NCBI GenBank assembly: GCA_965230065.1 | Contig: OZ245942.1 | Location: 248,001-312,000 of the forward strand | Reading direction: 5' to 3' | Origin: G965230065 sp965230065 | GTDB taxonomy: Bacteria > Bacteroidota > Bacteroidia > Cytophagales > Cyclobacteriaceae | DNA length: 64,000 nucleotides | Shown here: in pieces, positions 25,699-35,202 of the stretch | How the letters are laid out: every line of letters begins with the position of its first letter | Position numbering within the stretch: the first letter of the stretch is position 1 | Notes under the pieces: model-generated | The model's input: the letters and a program-made list of their open reading frames with translations, nothing else | What the model was told of the DNA's origin: nothing | The model's database searches: none | Position numbers and translations under genes: made by a program

Positions 25699-28179
25699 TT
25701 ATTCATACCGTAATGATTTTATCGGGTTTGCCAGTGCTGCTTTAACCGTGTGCACAGATACGATGATTACTGCCAGCACGAGTACCAACAGCAAAGGCAC
25801 AGCCAGCAGCCACCAGGTGATTTCTATGCGAAAAGCGTAATTTTCCAGCCAAATTTGCATAAGCCAGTAGGCCAGTGGCAGGGCGGGTATGGCAGCCAGC
25901 AATATCAGCTTTATGAAGTCTTTGGAGAGCAACGCCAATATGCTGTTGACCGAAGCGCCCATTACTTTGCGGATGCCAATTTCTTTGGTGCGTTGTACCG
26001 CAGTAAAAGAGGATAAGCCCAATAACCCCAGGCAGGCAATCATGATGGCCAGTACTGAGAACAGGGTAAAAACCTTGCTAAACCGCTGGTCTGCCCGGTA
26101 TTGGAGGTCAAAATAAGTATCCAGAAAGTAGTAGTTGAAAGGATTGTTGGGCAACACTTCTTCCCACTTTGCTTTTAGGAAAGTCAGAATATCACTGACA
26201 GGCATGTTTGATGAAACATCAATGTGTACAATGTAGCTGCCATCAAACAGCTCCTGAAAGAAAACCAAAGGTTCATAATCGTACTGCAAGGCGTTTTGAT
26301 GATAATCAGCCACTACCCCGATAATCTCACATTTTGTAACGCCCCAAAAATTCATCATACCGATTTTTTCCCCAATGGCGGCTTCTGGGGTGTTAAAGTC
26401 AAACAAGATTAGTGCAGATTGGTTAAGCAGTACTTTGTTTTGGTTTTGTTCTGCCACCTCAGAAAAATTCCGGCCTGCCAGCAACTCAATGTCCATGGTC
26501 GGGAAATATTCGGCATCCACGCTGATTTCCCGAATTTCTTTCACGTTTTCTTCGTCTCTTCCCATCATCCGGGTTTGTCGTTCTGTTTCACCGGGTACGT
26601 GGCTGGCAGCGCTCACCTCCCGAATGGCAGGGTGGCTGATGAGGGCACTGCGCAAATTGTTGACAGTCTGCAAAAAAGAAGTCTCCTGTTCCATTACATT
26701 GGCTCCCTCTATCACCAGTTTTTGTGAAGTATCAAAGCCCAGTTCCTGTTCTCTCATAAATGAAACCTGAACATAAATGACCATCGTACCTACCATCAGA
26801 ATAAGAGAAATGGCAAACTGAAATATCACCAACGCTTTTCTCAGGTTGATTCCTCTTTTGGGCGTGACAAGCTGGTTTTTCAATACGGCTGTCGTATGGA
26901 AGGAAGCAAGAATGAGCGCAGGATAAAGGCCAATCAATAAAGTACTGAGCAGAAATGCTCCCAGAATAATCAGCCATAGCAGGCTCTGCCCCGGTGCAAA
27001 AAGATTAAAAGGGATGCCACTCAAATTGTTGAAAAATGGCGTACTCAATTGCACCAGCGTAATCGCCAAAACCAAAGCAATAAAATTGATGATGGCCACT
27101 TCTACCAGAAACTGTTCCAGCAACTGGGTTTTTCTTGCACCCACTACTTTTCTTAGCCCTACTTCACGCGCCCTGTTCACTGCCCGGGCGGTAGACAGGT
27201 TAATATAGTTAATCCATGCAATGCTGAGGGTAAACAAAGCAATAATGCCCATTACATATACCCAGTTGGCGTTGCCGGTAGCCGTTGGTTCATTCATCAA
27301 TTCAGAATGCAGGTGGATGTCTTGGATAGGCTGCAATTGGTAAATATCTTTGCTGTTTTCCACTTCGTTGCGACTTTCTACCAATTCGGTAATTTTTTGA
27401 CCAACTTCCTTTGGGTCCACCTTTTCGTTCAAAATCACATAAGTGTACCAGGCGTTGGGACCCCAGGTGGTTTCAAACATGCTGAGGCGTTGTTCTTCCG
27501 GTATTTCCTTTGGCAAAAAGTGTGGGAGCGTAGCATGAGAAAAGATAATATCATAATCCAGGTGAGAATTTTTGGGAATGTCTTCAAAAACGCCAACCAC
27601 TTCAAAATTAACTTCCACTTCTCCGGTAGAGTTGTAGGCAGTCAGCATTTTTCCTAAGGATTCTGTTTGCCAGTCATCTCCAAAATACTTTTGTGCCACA
27701 GACCTTGCCACCATAATCTGATGGGGTTGGGAAAGTAAAGAGTCCGTATGTGATTTAAGAAGCTTAAGAGAAAAATACCGGACAAAAGCAGGGTCGGCAA
27801 AAATGGCGTTTTCTTCTTTAAAAGTCAGCGGCGTTTCATTTTCATTGGGCTGGTATATCAGCGTACTGCTTTTGGCCCAGGGGGCAAGCCGAAAATAACC
27901 TTTAACGCCCGGCACCTCTCCGCTAATGGCAGGGCCTAATGCCGGTGCTGTATACGCGTTTTTGTATTCCAGTTCACCTTCCTGGTAATGGTCTGCCCGC
28001 ACCCGGCATATGTTTTCACTTTCTTCCTGAAAAGTATCATAGCTCAGTTCAAACTGCACATATTGGAAAATGAGGATGAAGGCCGCAATACCTGTGGCCA
28101 GGCCAAAAATATTGATGAGTGAAAACCCTTTGTTTTTCAGCAGGTTGCGGTAGGCGATTTTGAGGTAGTTTCGTAGCAT
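25699..28179 (-). CDS. FtsX/MacB-type ABC permease, array member 4
   Basis: 826 residues, the longest copy. It has FELSYDTFQEESENICRV after the first membrane segment, RAREVGLRKVVGARKTQLLEQFL in the first FtsX block and RTKEIGIRKVMGASVNSILALL in the second, ending PIKSLRYE. The N-terminal GLATGIAAFILIF differs from the GLAIGMAACLLI of its neighbours. No defect seen. Confidence 0.88.
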   Translation of the reverse strand: MLRNYLKIAYRNLLKNKGFSLINIFGLATGIAAFILIFQYVQFELSYDTFQEESENICRVRADHYQEGELEYKNAYTAPALGPAISGEVPGVKGYFRLAPWAKSSTLIYQPNENETPLTFKEENAIFADPAFVRYFSLKLLKSHTDSLLSQPHQIMVARSVAQKYFGDDWQTESLGKMLTAYNSTGEVEVNFEVVGVFEDIPKNSHLDYDIIFSHATLPHFLPKEIPEEQRLSMFETTWGPNAWYTYVILNEKVDPKEVGQKITELVESRNEVENSKDIYQLQPIQDIHLHSELMNEPTATGNANWVYVMGIIALFTLSIAWINYINLSTARAVNRAREVGLRKVVGARKTQLLEQFLVEVAIINFIALVLAITLVQLSTPFFNNLSGIPFNLFAPGQSLLWLIILGAFLLSTLLIGLYPALILASFHTTAVLKNQLVTPKRGINLRKALVIFQFAISLILMVGTMVIYVQVSFMREQELGFDTSQKLVIEGANVMEQETSFLQTVNNLRSALISHPAIREVSAASHVPGETERQTRMMGRDEENVKEIREISVDAEYFPTMDIELLAGRNFSEVAEQNQNKVLLNQSALILFDFNTPEAAIGEKIGMMNFWGVTKCEIIGVVADYHQNALQYDYEPLVFFQELFDGSYIVHIDVSSNMPVSDILTFLKAKWEEVLPNNPFNYYFLDTYFDLQYRADQRFSKVFTLFSVLAIMIACLGLLGLSSFTAVQRTKEIGIRKVMGASVNSILALLSKDFIKLILLAAIPALPLAYWLMQIWLENYAFRIEITWWLLAVPLLLVLVLAVIIVSVHTVKAALANPIKSLRYE

Positions 28180-28233
28180 ATTGTTGTCAGAATCAGGATT
28201 TTCAGGATTTATTGATTTTCAGGATAAAATATT
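28180..28233 (-). repeat. Inter-permease repeat, copy c
   Basis: TTGTTGTCAGAATCAGGATT, then TTCAGGATTTATTGATTTTCA and AGGATAAAATATTTTATTC; same family with extra CAGGATT units. Confidence 0.65.
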
Positions 28234-30675
28234 TTATTCATACCGCAATGATTTTACTGGGTTGGCCAGGGCCGTTTTGATGGTTTGAAGGCTAATGGTG
28301 ACCAAAGCCAAAAGCCAAACCAGCAGTACGGGCAGCAGCAACAGCCACCAGCGTATTTCCATGCGATAGGCGTAGTTTTCCAGCCAGTGTTTTATAACAA
28401 AGTAAATGACAGGTAAAATAATAGCGCTGGCTACTGCAATCAGCCGTATGAAGTCTTTGGAGAGCAGCGTTACCACACTTTGGGTAGAAGCCCCCAGTAC
28501 TTTGCGGATGCCTATTTCCCGGGTGCGTTGCAACGTCATGTAAGAAGATAAACCGAATAGGCCCAGACAGGCTATCAAAATGGCCAAACCGGCAAACAGT
28601 CCGAAGATTTTTCCAAATTGTAAATCAGCCTGGTACTGGTGATTAAAATATTCTTCCAGAAAAAAGTAATCAAACGGACTATTGGGAAAGGCTTCTTTCC
28701 AATTTTCCTGTATTTGTGCCAAAGCGTTGGGGTAATCTTTTGTACTGATTTTTAAAGAATAATATTCACCCGCCCAGGGGGCGCTCAAATATTTTTTCAG
28801 CGCAAAAACCATCGGCCCGACCTGCTTGTGTAATGATTCCTGATTGAAATCTTTGATCACCCCAATAACTTGTTTTGACTGCTGGTCATCATCTGATTCG
28901 TCCCAAATTACAGGCTGTCTCACAGCCTCTTCAGGACTTTGAAAGCCCAACTGGCGAATGGCCGTTTCGTTAAAAATCACCCCATCGCGGTCAGATGCAA
29001 AGTCTGTGGAAAAATTACGGCCTGCCAGAAAAGTCGCCTCATACAAATCGAAAAAGTCTTCGTCTACAGCAATAATGTTGATACCTGCTCGGCTTTCAGG
29101 TTGCGTAGGGGGGTAAAACTCCCGCCCCCAGCTCAGCTCTTTCCCAGGAATAGCGGATGATGCTGCCACCGCCTGCACATCTGGCAAATTGCTCACTTCA
29201 TTTTTAAAATAAGCCTGGTGATGTTGGTAGGTGGAGTCTTTCAGGCCGGGGCCTTTTACCACCAAAGTTTGCTCTATATCAATTCCCAGATGCTGCTGCC
29301 GCATAAAATGAAGCTGTCGCTGTACGGCAAGCGTCCCGGCAATCAGGGCAATGGAGGCGGCAAACTGAAATATGACCAGTGCTTTTCTGAGCGGTGCCGC
29401 CTTTTTTGAACTTCTCATATTACCGTTCAGCACCTGCAAAGGCTGATAAGCAGAAAGTACCAAAGCCGGATACAATCCTGATAGAAACGTCCCGGCAATA
29501 AAAACACCCATGAAAACAGCTGCCATTTCAATATTGAAGTTCGTACTAAAATGCGCCCCGGTCAGGTTTTGAAAAGCAGGCATCAGCAACTGCGAAAAGG
29601 TAAGTGCCAACAAAACCGCCAGCAGGTTGACCATCAGCGATTCCGACAGAAATTGGGCAATCAACTGCCGCCTGCTGGAACCTACTACTTTCCGAATACC
29701 AATTTCTTTAGCGCGTTCCACCGATTTGGCGGTGGTCAGGTTCAAATAATTAATCCAGGCAATGAGCAGGATGAAAAAAGCAATAAGTGTAAGAAACTCT
29801 ACCATGCTGCGGCTGCCATTGGTTTCTGCTTCTGCTTCCAGGTTTGAGTTGAGGTGGATGCTTTGGATGGGTTGGAGGTCAAGCTTGCGGGAATACCCTG
29901 CTTTTCGCCATTCAGCCAAAGTTTCTCCCCGGTATTTTTCCAGCACATCAGCCATTTTTTGCCTGACCACAGCCGGGTCGGTCCCGGGTATCAGCTCCAC
30001 GTAATTATAGAAATTTCCCCAGCCCCAATTTTCGTCCAGGTTCCAGGGAAGGGAATTGAAGGAAACGAGGAAATCGGTATGCAGGTGGGAATTCGCCGGA
30101 ATATCTTCAAAAATGCCTGTTATTTTCAGTTGGGTTTGTCCGCGTTCACCCTGGTGAAAAGTAACCACCTGCCCCAAAGCTTCTTCATCAGGAAAGTATT
30201 TATGTGCCATTGAGGCGGAAATTACCACAGTGTTTGGCCGGGTGAGCGCCTGTTCGGGATTTCCCTGCAACAATTGATAAGAAAACATGGGAAGGAAAGA
30301 AGAATCGGCAAAATAAATCTTTTCTTCATGAAAACTCCGGTTATTTGCCTGTATTACCGGGCCTGACATGAGCGGGGCCGTATGTACGATCCGGGCAGAT
30401 CGCACAACTTCCGGAATTTCCATTTTTACAGCCGGGGCCAACGCAGGTGTAGTTTGTGCCCGTTTGCTGACCTCTTCTTTCTGCATATATCCATGTGCTG
30501 AAATCCGGTAAATGTTTGGATTGCGGAAATCATCATAACTCAACTCAAAGCTCACATATTGCAAAATGAGCAGGCAGGCGGCGATACCAAAGGCAAGACC
30601 GAGGATGTTGATGAGGCTGAAAATCTTATTTTTCAGCAGGTTGCGGTAGGCGATTTTGAGGTGATTTTTTAGCAT
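28234..30675 (-). CDS. FtsX/MacB-type ABC permease, array member 5
   Basis: 813 residues. Copy-specific segments are FELSYDDFRNPNIYRIS, a shortened loop compared with the FHxxAxNIYR form of other members, and RAKEIGIRKVVGSSRRQLIAQFLSES. The second FtsX block has RTREIGIRKVLGASTQSVVTLL (Arg for Lys in the motif). The C-terminus is PVKSLRYE. Intact. Confidence 0.88.
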   Translation of the reverse strand: MLKNHLKIAYRNLLKNKIFSLINILGLAFGIAACLLILQYVSFELSYDDFRNPNIYRISAHGYMQKEEVSKRAQTTPALAPAVKMEIPEVVRSARIVHTAPLMSGPVIQANNRSFHEEKIYFADSSFLPMFSYQLLQGNPEQALTRPNTVVISASMAHKYFPDEEALGQVVTFHQGERGQTQLKITGIFEDIPANSHLHTDFLVSFNSLPWNLDENWGWGNFYNYVELIPGTDPAVVRQKMADVLEKYRGETLAEWRKAGYSRKLDLQPIQSIHLNSNLEAEAETNGSRSMVEFLTLIAFFILLIAWINYLNLTTAKSVERAKEIGIRKVVGSSRRQLIAQFLSESLMVNLLAVLLALTFSQLLMPAFQNLTGAHFSTNFNIEMAAVFMGVFIAGTFLSGLYPALVLSAYQPLQVLNGNMRSSKKAAPLRKALVIFQFAASIALIAGTLAVQRQLHFMRQQHLGIDIEQTLVVKGPGLKDSTYQHHQAYFKNEVSNLPDVQAVAASSAIPGKELSWGREFYPPTQPESRAGINIIAVDEDFFDLYEATFLAGRNFSTDFASDRDGVIFNETAIRQLGFQSPEEAVRQPVIWDESDDDQQSKQVIGVIKDFNQESLHKQVGPMVFALKKYLSAPWAGEYYSLKISTKDYPNALAQIQENWKEAFPNSPFDYFFLEEYFNHQYQADLQFGKIFGLFAGLAILIACLGLFGLSSYMTLQRTREIGIRKVLGASTQSVVTLLSKDFIRLIAVASAIILPVIYFVIKHWLENYAYRMEIRWWLLLLPVLLVWLLALVTISLQTIKTALANPVKSLRYE

Positions 30676-30743
30676 ATTGTCAGAATCTGGATTTATGGAT
30701 TAACAGGATAAAGGGTTTTTGGCATTGGAATTCGAGTTAAGTT
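30676..30743 (-). repeat. Inter-permease repeat, copy d
   Basis: TTGTCAGAATCTGGATTT then ATGGATTAACAGGATAAAGG; the 3' half has diverged from copies a to c. Confidence 0.65.
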
Positions 30744-33143
30744 TTATTCATACCTTAATGATTTTGTAGGGTTTGTCATTGCCACTTTAATCGTCTGAAA
30801 ACTGACCGTAATAATCGCAATAAGCAGCACTACCATCCCTGATAAAAATAGCAGGCCTGCCGACATATTGATGTGGTAAGCAAATTCACTGAGCCAGGCA
30901 TGAGTAGCCCACCAGGCAAAGGGGGCGGCAATGATAAAGGCAATACCGACCAGCCTGAGAAAATTCCGGGCAATCAGCCAGGTAATGTGCAGCACATCAG
31001 CCCCCAGCACTTTGCGGATGCCTACTTCTTTGGTGCGCTGAGCCACCGACAGGTGGGTTAGCCCAAACAAGCCCATGCAGGCGATGAAAATGGCCAACAC
31101 TGCCGCAATACCAATGATCTTTGCTGTCGTGGTATCGGTTCTGTATAGCTCTTCAAATTGATCATCCAGAAAATGATATTCCAACGGATTCGCAGGATCA
31201 AACTGCTGGGTAACTTTATCAATTGCAGCGATGGTTTGCGATACATTCTTGGTGCCAATCTGCAAGGTATAATAGTCAATCGGATATAATGGGTTTGTAT
31301 AATATGCAATCATGGTAGGTGCTATTTTCTTGTGTACCGACTCAAAATGTACATCTTTGAACACACCAATCACCTCTATTATAAATGGCTTTTCCAGTTC
31401 TTCCTGCTGAAAGTGGCTAACATCAATCATTTGACCAATAGGGTTCGTTAATCCCATTACTTTCGCTGCTGTTTCATTGATCAGAACTTTGGCCGAATCG
31501 GCCGGTGTATGCCTGAAATTCCGGCCTTCTATCAATTGAATATCATAGGTGGGCAGAAAATCCTCATCTCCGGCAAAGTACAGGAACTCTACCAATCCAT
31601 TTTCTTTTTTCACACCAGCGGTAGAAATGCGTTTCCACTCTCCGGGTACCCGGGTAGTGGCAGTAACACTTTTGACATGGGGAATTTTCTGAAAGGCAGC
31701 TTTTACAGTTTCATACTTTTCCCTCAAAATCAAGCTATTGATATCTACAGTAACCAATTGCTCGCGATTGTATCCCAAGTCGGTATTCCGTATAAAATTC
31801 ATTTGCTGGTAATTAACAATAGTAGCTGTGATCATTACGATGGCAAATGCAAACTGTGCTACTACCAGAAGCTGGCGCAGCGATATGTTTTTTCGTGAAG
31901 CAGTATACCTTTGCAATATCAAAGAGGGTTTGACGCCTGATAAATAAAAAGCGGGATAAGCACCGGCCAGTATACCCGAAATGATGCCTACTCCTACTAA
32001 AACCAGCAAAATTGAGCTATTGAAAAGGTTCAACGCAAGGGTTTTTCCAGACAAATCATTAAAGAATGGCATCAGGAGCTGCACTATCGTTACCGCCAAT
32101 GCCAGCGTGATCATCACGACCAGGATAGATTCGCCGACAAACTGGTAAATTAGTTGCTTACGGCTGGCCCCAACGGTTTTTCGTAAGCCTACCTCCTTAA
32201 AGCGTTTCATGGCATGGGCAGTAGAAAGGTTGACATAGTTGATAAATGCAATGAGCAAAATCAATAACCCAACTCCTGAAAAGATATAGACGTAAGCAAT
32301 ATCACCATGAAACGCATAATCATCTTCCAGGTATTGTGAATGAAAATGTATGTCGGTAAGAGCTTGCAAAGCATACTTATTGCCCTGATACTCAGCAGTC
32401 CTGTTTACATTGGCTATGTCAGTCAAACGCCCGGCAATGACTTCAGGGTTTGCATCATCATTGAGCAAAAGGTAAGTAGCAAACGCATGAGAACTCCAGT
32501 CACTCTCAGAGAATTTTCTAAAGTTTTCCATTGATAAAGCCGTAGACATGGAAAAAAGAAGTGCCGGAGTGAAATGTGAATTGGATGGAAAATCCTCTAT
32601 GACACCGGTAACACTTATTTCATCCTCAAACCAACTTGCATACATGCTTTTGCCTAAAGGAGATGAATTGCCAAAATATTTCCTGGCAAGGCTTTCGGTT
32701 AGAACTACAGAATAAGGTTCATCTAAGGCAGTTGCCGGATCGCCCTCAATAAACCGGGAATCAAAAATCTGGAAAAAAGTAGAGTCAGCTATGAAGAAGT
32801 TTTCATAGGCACGAAATTCATTGTATCCCATCGTAAGCCTGCCCAATACTGTTAAGTTTACTGCATTTTTTACTTCAGGAATATTTTCTATGGCTGTCAG
32901 GGCAACTTGTGAAGCGGCTCCCACCACCTGTCTTTCTCCGTTTTCGTCCTGTATTGTTTCGGTAATTCTGTAAATATGGTCAGCATGGGTATGAAAAGCA
33001 TCAAAGCTCAGTTCGTCAATCACGTAGAGTGAGATGAAAATAGCAGCAATAAAGCCCAGAGAAAAACCCGCAATATTAATTAAGCTGAAAACCTTATTTT
33101 TCAGCAGGTTGCGGTAGGCAATTTTCAGGTAGTTTTTCAGCAT
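30744..33143 (-). CDS. FtsX/MacB-type ABC permease, array member 6 (first transcribed)
   Basis: 799 residues and the most divergent copy: INIAGFSLGFIAAIFISLYVIDELSFD replaces the usual GLAIGMAACLLILQYVxFELSY, and the first FtsX block reads RFKEVGLRKTVGASRKQLIYQFVGES. The second has RTKEVGIRKVLGADVLHITWLI. The C-terminus is PTKSLRYE. Being first in the direction of transcription, it may be the founder or an older paralogue. MacB-type permeases normally need an ATP-binding partner, and none is encoded within 10 kb on either side in this window. Confidence 0.88.
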   Translation of the reverse strand: MLKNYLKIAYRNLLKNKVFSLINIAGFSLGFIAAIFISLYVIDELSFDAFHTHADHIYRITETIQDENGERQVVGAASQVALTAIENIPEVKNAVNLTVLGRLTMGYNEFRAYENFFIADSTFFQIFDSRFIEGDPATALDEPYSVVLTESLARKYFGNSSPLGKSMYASWFEDEISVTGVIEDFPSNSHFTPALLFSMSTALSMENFRKFSESDWSSHAFATYLLLNDDANPEVIAGRLTDIANVNRTAEYQGNKYALQALTDIHFHSQYLEDDYAFHGDIAYVYIFSGVGLLILLIAFINYVNLSTAHAMKRFKEVGLRKTVGASRKQLIYQFVGESILVVMITLALAVTIVQLLMPFFNDLSGKTLALNLFNSSILLVLVGVGIISGILAGAYPAFYLSGVKPSLILQRYTASRKNISLRQLLVVAQFAFAIVMITATIVNYQQMNFIRNTDLGYNREQLVTVDINSLILREKYETVKAAFQKIPHVKSVTATTRVPGEWKRISTAGVKKENGLVEFLYFAGDEDFLPTYDIQLIEGRNFRHTPADSAKVLINETAAKVMGLTNPIGQMIDVSHFQQEELEKPFIIEVIGVFKDVHFESVHKKIAPTMIAYYTNPLYPIDYYTLQIGTKNVSQTIAAIDKVTQQFDPANPLEYHFLDDQFEELYRTDTTTAKIIGIAAVLAIFIACMGLFGLTHLSVAQRTKEVGIRKVLGADVLHITWLIARNFLRLVGIAFIIAAPFAWWATHAWLSEFAYHINMSAGLLFLSGMVVLLIAIITVSFQTIKVAMTNPTKSLRYE

Positions 33144-33192
33144 ATTGTCGGAATCTGGATGGTCTGTATTAATTGATTTTCAGGATAAAATT
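33144..33192 (-). repeat. Inter-permease repeat, copy e
   Basis: TTGTCGGAATCTGGATGGTC, then ATTGATTTTCAGGATAAAAT; this copy lies upstream of the first permease, so the repeat is not just a spacer between genes. Confidence 0.6.
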
Positions 33193-33653
33193 AACTTTTT
33201 ATCCACTCCCTTGATGAATACTTTTCTGATAAGAAGTGAAAAATCGTGCCATAAACATAAGTCACTGATTTTGAAATAGTTGAAAAGTAAAACAAAAAAC
33301 AAGTGTTTCACTTTGATACAGTTGGTGTTTCAGGTTGGCACAGTTTATTTGTTTTGCCTGAATAAACTATTACCCTGGAAAGTAATAACTAACCGCTCCC
33401 TATGGAAGTAACAATAGCGAAAAAGAGAGGTGCAAAAATGAAGAAAATGCTGGAATACTTTTTCTTGAAATGGATGAAGGAAAGCCTGGTTATATTTTGG
33501 CGTAGAGAATAATCTGGATTTTCACCTATGCTAAAAAAGTAATGGTAGCTGCCAAAAAATCTCCGTGGGTAATTGATGATTGGGGGGTAGCGGAGGAAAT
33601 CACTGAAAACCTCAGCGTGAATATTGAGTAGTTATCGGGTGAGGTTGAATTAA
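33193..33653. other. Gene-poor interval with degenerate coding remnant
   Basis: Between the permease array and lpdA. The plus strand from 33402 to 33631 contains stretches that read like protein in shifting frames: ILFLEMDEGKPGYILA, a stop, then YAKKVMVAAKKSPWVIDDWG and VAEEITENLSVNIE with a stop at 33629-33631. I cannot name the family; it may be a gene remnant. Confidence 0.3.
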
Positions 33654-33698
33654 GCCGGACTGGAAGCCTGCTCTCGGAGGGCGGGCTTCCAGTCCGGC
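33654..33698. repeat. Palindromic repeat, GCCGGACTGGAAGCC family, copy 1
   Basis: 15-bp arms GCCGGACTGGAAGCC / GGCTTCCAGTCCGGC are exact complements around a GC-rich loop. It lies 6 bases beyond the lpdA stop and may terminate the odh operon. A degenerate relative is at 62917-62950. Confidence 0.8.
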
Positions 33699-33704
33699 CA
33701 AAAA

Positions 33705-35108
33705 TTAAAGATGCAAGGGTCTGCTGTCAGTGGCCGCTAATGCAGCTTCTTTCATGGCTTCGGTAAACGTAGGGTGCGCGTGCGACATGCGGGCTACGTC
33801 TTCTGCTGAGGCCCGGTACTCCATGGCTACCACCGCTTCGGCAATCATATCGGCAGCCCGGGGGCCGATGATATGTACACCCAATATTTCGTCGGTTTCT
33901 TTGTCGGCCAGTACTTTCACCAACCCATCCAGGTCCATGCTGGCTCGGGCACGCCCTAATGCCTTGAAAGGAAATGAACCGCTTTTGTAGGCTTTGCCTT
34001 CTTCTTTTAATTGCTCTTCGGTATATCCTACGCTGGCTACCTCCGGCCAGGTGTACACTACGCTGGGAATCAGCAGGTAATTGATATGCGGTTTTTGCCC
34101 GGCCATCAGTTCTGCCACAAATACACCTTCTTCTTCCGCTTTGTGGGCCAGCATGGGGCCTTTGTCTATTACATCACCAATGGCATAAATGTTATCTACT
34201 TTGGTTTTGAGGTGGTCGTCTACCTCAATTTTGCCCTGCTTGTTGACCTCAATGCCTGCTTTGTCAAGCCCCAGCCCTTCGGTATAGGCTTTTCTTCCTA
34301 CCGAAACCAGGCAAACATCGCCTTTCACTTCTACGGCATTGCCTTTGGGGTCTTCGGCTTTTACCACCACTTCTTTTCCCGAATTTTCCACAGAAGTTAC
34401 CTTATGGCTGACTTTAAAATCAAAATCCAGCTTTTTCAACACTTTGGTCAGTTCTTTGGAAAGGGTGGTATCCAAAAGTGGGGTGATTTTGTCCATGTAT
34501 TCCAGCACCGTGATTTTGGCACCCAGGCGGGCATACACAGAACCCAGCTCCAGGCCAATATAACCACCACCGATAATGATCATGTGTTTGGGCACTTTTT
34601 TCAGTTCCAAGGCTTCGGTGCTGGTAATTATTTTTTCCTTATCAATTTTGGCAAAAGGAGGCACGGCAGGTTTGGAGCCAGTGGCAATAATTACCTTTTC
34701 GGTGGTAAATTCTTTCTTCTTTTTATCACTACCCGTAACGACAATGGTGTTTTTATCCTTAAAAGCCCCCATGCCGGTGTGTACATCAATTTTATTTTTC
34801 TTCATCAAAAATTTGACACCCTCCACCGTTTGGTTCACTACTTCTGATTTGCGCTTCACCATCTGTGTCAGGTTTACCTTCAGGTTGGTTTGGCTGATAC
34901 CATGGGCTTTAAAATGATTTTTAGCATTATGAAAGTGCTCTGAAGAATCCAGCATGGCTTTGGAAGGAATACAGCCTACATTCAGGCAGGTGCCGCCCAA
35001 AGCTTCATATTTTTCTACAATAGCTGTTTTCATACCCAGTTGTGCGCAGCGAATGGCCGCTACATAACCGCCCGGGCCCGAGCCTATTACCGTTACGTCG
35101 TAATCCAT
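33705..35108 (-). CDS. lpdA: Dihydrolipoyl dehydrogenase (E3)
   Basis: 467 residues, full length. FAD motif VIGSGPGGYVAAIR; redox disulphide in GGTCLNVGCIPSK (Cys41, Cys46); NAD-binding GGGYIGLELGSVYARLG; and the C-terminal active-site HAHPTFTEAMKEAAL supplied to the partner subunit. It reoxidises dihydrolipoyl groups of the 2-oxoglutarate dehydrogenase E2 encoded just upstream, and probably those of other lipoyl complexes. It follows odhB by 94 bases, with a palindromic repeat between. Confidence 0.96.
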   Translation of the reverse strand: MDYDVTVIGSGPGGYVAAIRCAQLGMKTAIVEKYEALGGTCLNVGCIPSKAMLDSSEHFHNAKNHFKAHGISQTNLKVNLTQMVKRKSEVVNQTVEGVKFLMKKNKIDVHTGMGAFKDKNTIVVTGSDKKKKEFTTEKVIIATGSKPAVPPFAKIDKEKIITSTEALELKKVPKHMIIIGGGYIGLELGSVYARLGAKITVLEYMDKITPLLDTTLSKELTKVLKKLDFDFKVSHKVTSVENSGKEVVVKAEDPKGNAVEVKGDVCLVSVGRKAYTEGLGLDKAGIEVNKQGKIEVDDHLKTKVDNIYAIGDVIDKGPMLAHKAEEEGVFVAELMAGQKPHINYLLIPSVVYTWPEVASVGYTEEQLKEEGKAYKSGSFPFKALGRARASMDLDGLVKVLADKETDEILGVHIIGPRAADMIAEAVVAMEYRASAEDVARMSHAHPTFTEAMKEAALAATDSRPLHL

Positions 35109-35146
35109 TAATTTTTATTTATGTTTAGGGAAATTTGTTTTCGAGG

Positions 35147-35179
35147 AGACTTCCGAAGTTTCGAAAACTTCGGAAGTCT
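35147..35179. repeat. Palindromic repeat, GACTTCCGAAGTT family, copy 1
   Basis: Arms AGACTTCCGAAGTT / AACTTCGGAAGTCT are exact complements around a 5-base loop. It lies between odhB and lpdA. A second copy with the central CC/GG inverted is at 50199-50231. Confidence 0.82.
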
Positions 35180-35202
35180 TAGTGAAAGTTTTGAAAATTA
35201 GA

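Noticed and set aside
34011..34847. 278-codon plus-strand frame opposite lpdA
   Set aside because: Antisense shadow of a conserved enzyme with strong His/Phe bias.
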